Below, piece after piece: positions 6,362-8,441 of a stretch of DNA of 8,441 bases. Numbering within the stretch: the stretch's first letter is position 1; every line of letters starts with the position of its first letter. A program made the translations under genes and the position numbers. The stretch is taken from NCBI GenBank assembly GCA_005879675.1, contig VBJE01000219.1:1-8441 (forward strand), given 5' to 3'. The notes beneath the pieces are model-generated. The model had not been told where the DNA came from and made no database searches. It saw nothing but the letters and a program-made list of their open reading frames with translations. This DNA comes from Chloroflexota bacterium (GTDB taxonomy: Bacteria > Chloroflexota > Dormibacteria > Dormibacterales > Dormibacteraceae).

Positions 6362-7140
6362 TCCGGCCGCTTCTCGAGAGCATCGAGAAGGCGCGCGTCT
6401 TCGACCTCGAGCAGCTTCGCTACGCGGGCGCGCCCTCGCATCCGGCGCACGCGCCCGGGTTCAACTACTTCCTCCACCGCCACCACGCCCACGGCGCGCC
6501 GGAGGCGAGGACCGGCGCGTCGGGGATCATCGTCACGCCGGAGCACTCGGGCACGCACATCGACGCGCTCGCGCACCAGGCCGAGAACCTGACGCTGCAC
6601 GGCGGCGTGCACGTCGACGACGGCGTGCAGACCTCCGCCGGCTTCAAGAAGCTCGGCATCGAGACCATGGCGCCGCTGGTCTCGCGGGGCGTGCTGCTCG
6701 ACGTCGCGGGCGAGCGGAGGCTCGAGCCGAACTATGCGATCACCCCCGCCGACCTGGAGCGCGCCGCTCGGGTCGATGTCCGCAACGGCGATGTGGTGCT
6801 CATCCGCACGGGTTACGGGGCGCTGTGGTCGAACAATGAGGAGTACCTGCGCGCGGCGGGCGTCAGCGCGGCCGGGTCGCGCTGGCTCGTCGAGCGGGAG
6901 GTGAGCGCGGTGGGGGCGGACAACATGGCCTTCGACGTGATGGGCCCGGCCGACCCCGAGCTCAAGGTCACGCTCCCGGGCCACGTCCTGCTGCTCGTCC
7001 GCGCCGGCATCCCGATCATCGAGAACCTGAACCTGGAGGAGCTGGCGGCGGCGAAGGTCTACGAGTTCCTGTTCGTCTGCCTTCCGCTGAAGATGCGCGG
7101 GGCCACGGGCTCGCCCGTGCGCCCGGTCGCCATCGGGTAG
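6358..7140 (+). CDS. Cyclase family protein (kynurenine formamidase-like metal hydrolase)
   Basis: This 260-residue protein belongs to the cyclase family (PF04199), metal-dependent hydrolases that include bacterial kynurenine formamidase and isatin hydrolase. The metal-binding signature HSGTHIDALAH gives H63, H67, D69 and H73, and the family C-terminal block (ENLNLEELAA...FLFVCLPLKMRGATGSPVRPVAI) is intact. The N-terminus (ARVFDLEQLRYAGAPSHPAHAPGFNYFLHRHH) is of the type seen in a subgroup whose substrates are not known; it resembles neither a dedicated tryptophan pathway enzyme nor a polyketide cyclase. No tryptophan-degradation gene is in the window. TTG 6358 overlaps the IF-1 stop as TTGA and is the natural start: the protein aligns from its first residues, and AGGG at 6353-6356 is close by. 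The overlap suggests translational coupling to IF-1. Likely cytosolic. Family assignment is firm, substrate unknown. Confidence 0.88.
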   Translation: MIRPLLESIEKARVFDLEQLRYAGAPSHPAHAPGFNYFLHRHHAHGAPEARTGASGIIVTPEHSGTHIDALAHQAENLTLHGGVHVDDGVQTSAGFKKLGIETMAPLVSRGVLLDVAGERRLEPNYAITPADLERAARVDVRNGDVVLIRTGYGALWSNNEEYLRAAGVSAAGSRWLVEREVSAVGADNMAFDVMGPADPELKVTLPGHVLLLVRAGIPIIENLNLEELAAAKVYEFLFVCLPLKMRGATGSPVRPVAIG

Positions 7141-7176
7141 GAAACCTCCGACCCGGCCGCGACGTTCCAATGAGCA

Positions 7177-7908
7177 GTGCCTTTCGCCAAGATCCTCGCC
7201 CTGCTCACGGTCTTCCTCGCCTCCGTGCACACGGCCCCGCCGCCGACGGAGCGCGTGCTGGAGGTCCCCTGGCACCACCAGGCCCACAACCTCAGCTGCG
7301 AGGCGGCCGCCCTGAAGATGGCCCTCTCCTACTACGGCATCGAGGTCGACGAGCTCGCGCTGATCGGGTTCATGACCCGCGATCCCAGGCCCGCCCGCTT
7401 CGACGTCGCCGGCCGGCTGGTCGCCTGGGGTGACCCCGCGACCGGCTACGTCGGCGACCCTGACGGCCATATCGAGCGCTACACCGGCTACGGCGTCTAC
7501 CACCAGGCGGTCGCACGCGCCGCGACGACGGCCGGCGCGACCGTGCTGGAATCCGGCTCAGGCCTCTACGGCGCGCCGGTGCCGGCGGCCAACGTCTACA
7601 AGGCCGTCCTCGCCGGCCACCCGGTGGTGGCCTGGATCAGCAACAAGTACAAGCGTGTCGGCCTCGCGAGCTACGTCGCCTACGACGGCGCGACCGTCAA
7701 ATACACCCTGACCGAGCACGCGGTGACGGTCATCGGCGTCCGTCCCGACGCCGTGCTCATCAACGACCCATGGTTCGGTCGCGCCTGGCACAAGAAGGCG
7801 CAGTTCGAGTCTGCCTACAGCACCTTCCTGCAGATGGCGGTCATCCTGGGTCCTCCCCGGTCGTGGGGAGGAGGCGGCGCAGCCGCCGGAGGGGCTCTGC
7901 CGGTCTAG
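7177..7908 (+). CDS. Exported C39-type (papain-like) cysteine peptidase
   Basis: This is a 243-residue peptidase_C39-like protein. A hydrophobic segment (residues 3-20, MPFAKILALLTVFLASVHTA) suggests a signal peptide, though the following prolines make the cleavage site unclear; the enzyme would act outside the membrane. The catalytic set is visible: Q35 (oxyanion), C41 in HNLSCEAAALKMAL, H181 in EHAVTVIGV and N196/D197 in LINDPW. It has no ABC transporter domain, so it is a free-standing protease rather than a bacteriocin exporter. GTG 7177 is the chosen start; ATG 7170 is out of frame. It is 36 bases after the cyclase gene. The domain ends about residue 225; the last ~19 residues, a Gly/Ala-rich tail, are encoded by tandem hairpin sequence and look like an added end. 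The stop shares CTAG with the opposite gene. Target unknown. Confidence 0.85.
   Translation: MPFAKILALLTVFLASVHTAPPPTERVLEVPWHHQAHNLSCEAAALKMALSYYGIEVDELALIGFMTRDPRPARFDVAGRLVAWGDPATGYVGDPDGHIERYTGYGVYHQAVARAATTAGATVLESGSGLYGAPVPAANVYKAVLAGHPVVAWISNKYKRVGLASYVAYDGATVKYTLTEHAVTVIGVRPDAVLINDPWFGRAWHKKAQFESAYSTFLQMAVILGPPRSWGGGGAAAGGALPV
7851..7887. repeat. Tandem inverted repeats (REP-like) inside the peptidase 3' end
   Basis: TCCTCCCC (7851-7858) and GGGGAGGA (7865-7872) pair perfectly around a six-base loop. Immediately after, GGCGGC (7873-7878) and GCCGCC (7882-7887) pair around GCA. A further GGAGGGGC (7888-7895) echoes the first stem. Two adjacent hairpins of this type resemble dispersed palindromic units found in many high-GC bacteria, but only one copy is in this window, so repeat status is inferred. 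They may also slow or end transcription between the convergent genes. Confidence 0.5.
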
Positions 7909-8195
7909 CGCCGTCCCACGGTTTGGAAGCAATCCAGGCAGTACACCGGCCGCGCCCCTGTGGGCACGAACGGCACCTGGGTCGGCTTGCCGCAGTTCGA
8001 GCAGACCACGTCGTGCATCACCCTCGCTCGGCCGTTCCCGTCGGCCTGCCGCCGGGCGGCCCGGCATTCCGGGCAACGGCGCGGCTCGTTCTGAAGCCCA
8101 CGCGACTGATAGAACTCCTGCTCCCCAGCCGTGAATAGAAACTCCCGCCCACAGTCGCGACAGGTCAAGGTCCGATCCAAGAAGCTCACCGTCAC
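7905..8195 (-). CDS. Two-part CxxC zinc-ribbon protein
   Basis: This is a 96-residue protein with two zinc-binding units. The first (C12, C15, C41, C44) matches the probable zinc-ribbon family (zf-trcl type): CRDCGREFLFTAGEQEFYQS, then NEPRRCPECR. The second (C65, C68, C86, C89) follows the pattern CxxCGKxTxVPFxPxxxRPVYCxxC. Similar proteins are common in several Terrabacteria phyla and have no settled function; a role in binding nucleic acid or partner proteins is a guess. There is no signal peptide or membrane segment. GTG 8195 is chosen because GGGGAGG lies nine bases upstream and the family N-terminus begins just before the first CxxC; TTG 8213 would lie upstream of that site and add six residues, and GTG 8189 is also possible. 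Its stop overlaps the peptidase stop in CTAG. Confidence 0.85.
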   Translation of the reverse strand: MTVSFLDRTLTCRDCGREFLFTAGEQEFYQSRGLQNEPRRCPECRAARRQADGNGRARVMHDVVCSNCGKPTQVPFVPTGARPVYCLDCFQTVGRR

Positions 8196-8204
8196 CGTAA
8201 TAGG

Positions 8205-8211
8205 CCTCCCC
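8205..8211 (-). promoter_or_regulatory. Ribosome binding site that sets the zinc-ribbon start
   Basis: On the - strand this reads GGGGAGG, a strong Shine-Dalgarno sequence, with nine bases to GTG 8195. It argues against the longer TTG 8213 start, whose codon precedes it. Confidence 0.6.
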
Positions 8212-8270
8212 AAATAATCGCGCCGAGGCCGGACGATGATGGCCGGACTGCCCTCCAGCGTGCGGTGGCG

Positions 8271-8276
8271 ATTTTA
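8271..8276 (-). promoter_or_regulatory. Candidate -10 element for the zinc-ribbon gene
   Basis: On the - strand this reads TAAAAT, one of the few AT-rich hexamers in the gap. A transcript would start near 8265 and carry a leader of about 70 bases. The hexamer 17 bases upstream (CTCCAA) is a poor -35 and abuts the palindrome at 8298-8317, which could be where a regulator binds. Confidence 0.35.
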
Positions 8277-8297
8277 GCGCGGTTGGCGAACATTTGG

Positions 8298-8317
8298 AGG
8301 CATGTCCTTACATGCCT
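8298..8317. repeat. Perfect 8+8 inverted repeat, possible operator or hairpin
   Basis: AGGCATGT (8298-8305) and ACATGCCT (8310-8317) are perfectly complementary around CCTT. With G-T wobble pairs and a closing T-A pair (8295-8320) the stem on the + strand RNA would reach 11 pairs. It lies 18 bases past the stop of the - strand gene at the right edge and upstream of the zinc-ribbon gene. No T-run follows on either strand, so a protein-binding operator is as likely as a terminator. Confidence 0.5.
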
Positions 8318-8334
8318 TTACCCGCCGCGCAGCG

Positions 8335-8441
8335 TCAGCGGGCGGCCACCGCCTGCTCGCGCTCGTCCTCGTCGACCTCGACTGGCGGCGCGTCGAAGGC
8401 CATGCCGGCCCGGCCCGCCTTGAGCGGCACCTCCTTCATGA
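8335..8441 (-). CDS. C-terminal end of an unidentified protein (runs off the window)
   Basis: An open frame enters from the right edge and ends at TGA (8337-8335). The visible 34 residues begin at an in-frame ATG (8439) that is probably internal, and read MKEVPLKAGRAGMAFDAPPV, then an acidic stretch VEVDEDEREQ and AVAAR. The tail is charged and likely exposed. I do not recognise the family. The zinc-ribbon gene follows in the same direction 139 bases downstream, with its own likely promoter. A separate short 34-codon gene is possible but less likely, because only two bases lie upstream of the ATG within the window. Confidence 0.4.
   Translation of the reverse strand, partial: MKEVPLKAGRAGMAFDAPPVEVDEDEREQAVAAR

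Noticed and set aside
6349..7503. Long - strand open frame (384 codons) opposite the cyclase and peptidase genes
   Set aside because: Low-complexity Arg/Val/Asp-rich translation with no family signature; both + strand genes there have intact catalytic motifs.
7177..7908. Bacteriocin maturation/export system
   Set aside because: The C39-like domain is free-standing, with no ABC transporter domain and no nearby double-glycine leader peptide.
8195..8334. Small RNA or riboswitch in the 139-base gap
   Set aside because: Apart from the palindrome, a direct repeat and a possible promoter, I see no recognisable conserved RNA fold.

Overview
The window is dense, high-GC bacterial DNA: ten genes are complete or nearly so, a further gene is cut by each edge, and the only gap longer than about 40 bases is near the right end. 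Several genes appear to start at TTG or GTG. The content (an F420-type oxidoreductase, a two-part CxxC zinc-ribbon protein, a HAD-IB phosphatase, an IF-1 gene away from the ribosomal operon) suggests a soil-type Terrabacteria lineage such as Dormibacterota, Chloroflexota or Actinomycetota. No marker here fixes the phylum, so this is an inference.

Left block (1-3779, extending to 4668, all + strand): the end of a HAD-IB phosphatase, a zinc-dependent medium-chain dehydrogenase, a large LarA-like (DUF2088) protein, a small lipoprotein and a PlsC-type acyltransferase. Gaps are 0-11 bases, with one ATGA overlap, so this reads as one operon with a possible internal promoter before the lipoprotein. 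The first three enzymes (phosphatase, dehydrogenase, nickel-pincer-type racemase/epimerase homologue) could act on one hydroxylated substrate, and the acyltransferase could link it to lipid; the pathway is not one I recognise.

Middle: a single - strand F420-type nitroreductase/quinone reductase gene (4670-5113) ends almost against plsC and starts back to back with the next + strand block. That block (5140-7908) holds a DUF1028 Ntn-hydrolase-like protein, an IF-1 with a basic N-terminal extension, a metal-dependent cyclase/formamidase-family hydrolase overlapping the IF-1 stop, and an exported C39-type cysteine peptidase.

Right end: a - strand zinc-ribbon protein converges on the peptidase gene, and both stops lie in one CTAG. 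Tandem hairpins sit in the last codons of the peptidase gene. The 139-base gap upstream of the zinc-ribbon gene contains a perfect 8+8 palindrome and a short direct repeat, followed by the C-terminal end of an unidentified - strand gene that leaves the window.

Most unusual points: the LarA homologue keeps the expected cofactor lysine, nickel histidine and one catalytic histidine but lacks the second catalytic histidine; the dehydrogenase has no ordinary start codon where its fold should begin; and the IF-1 carries an extra basic tail. I see no CRISPR array, rRNA, tRNA, transposase or phage gene.
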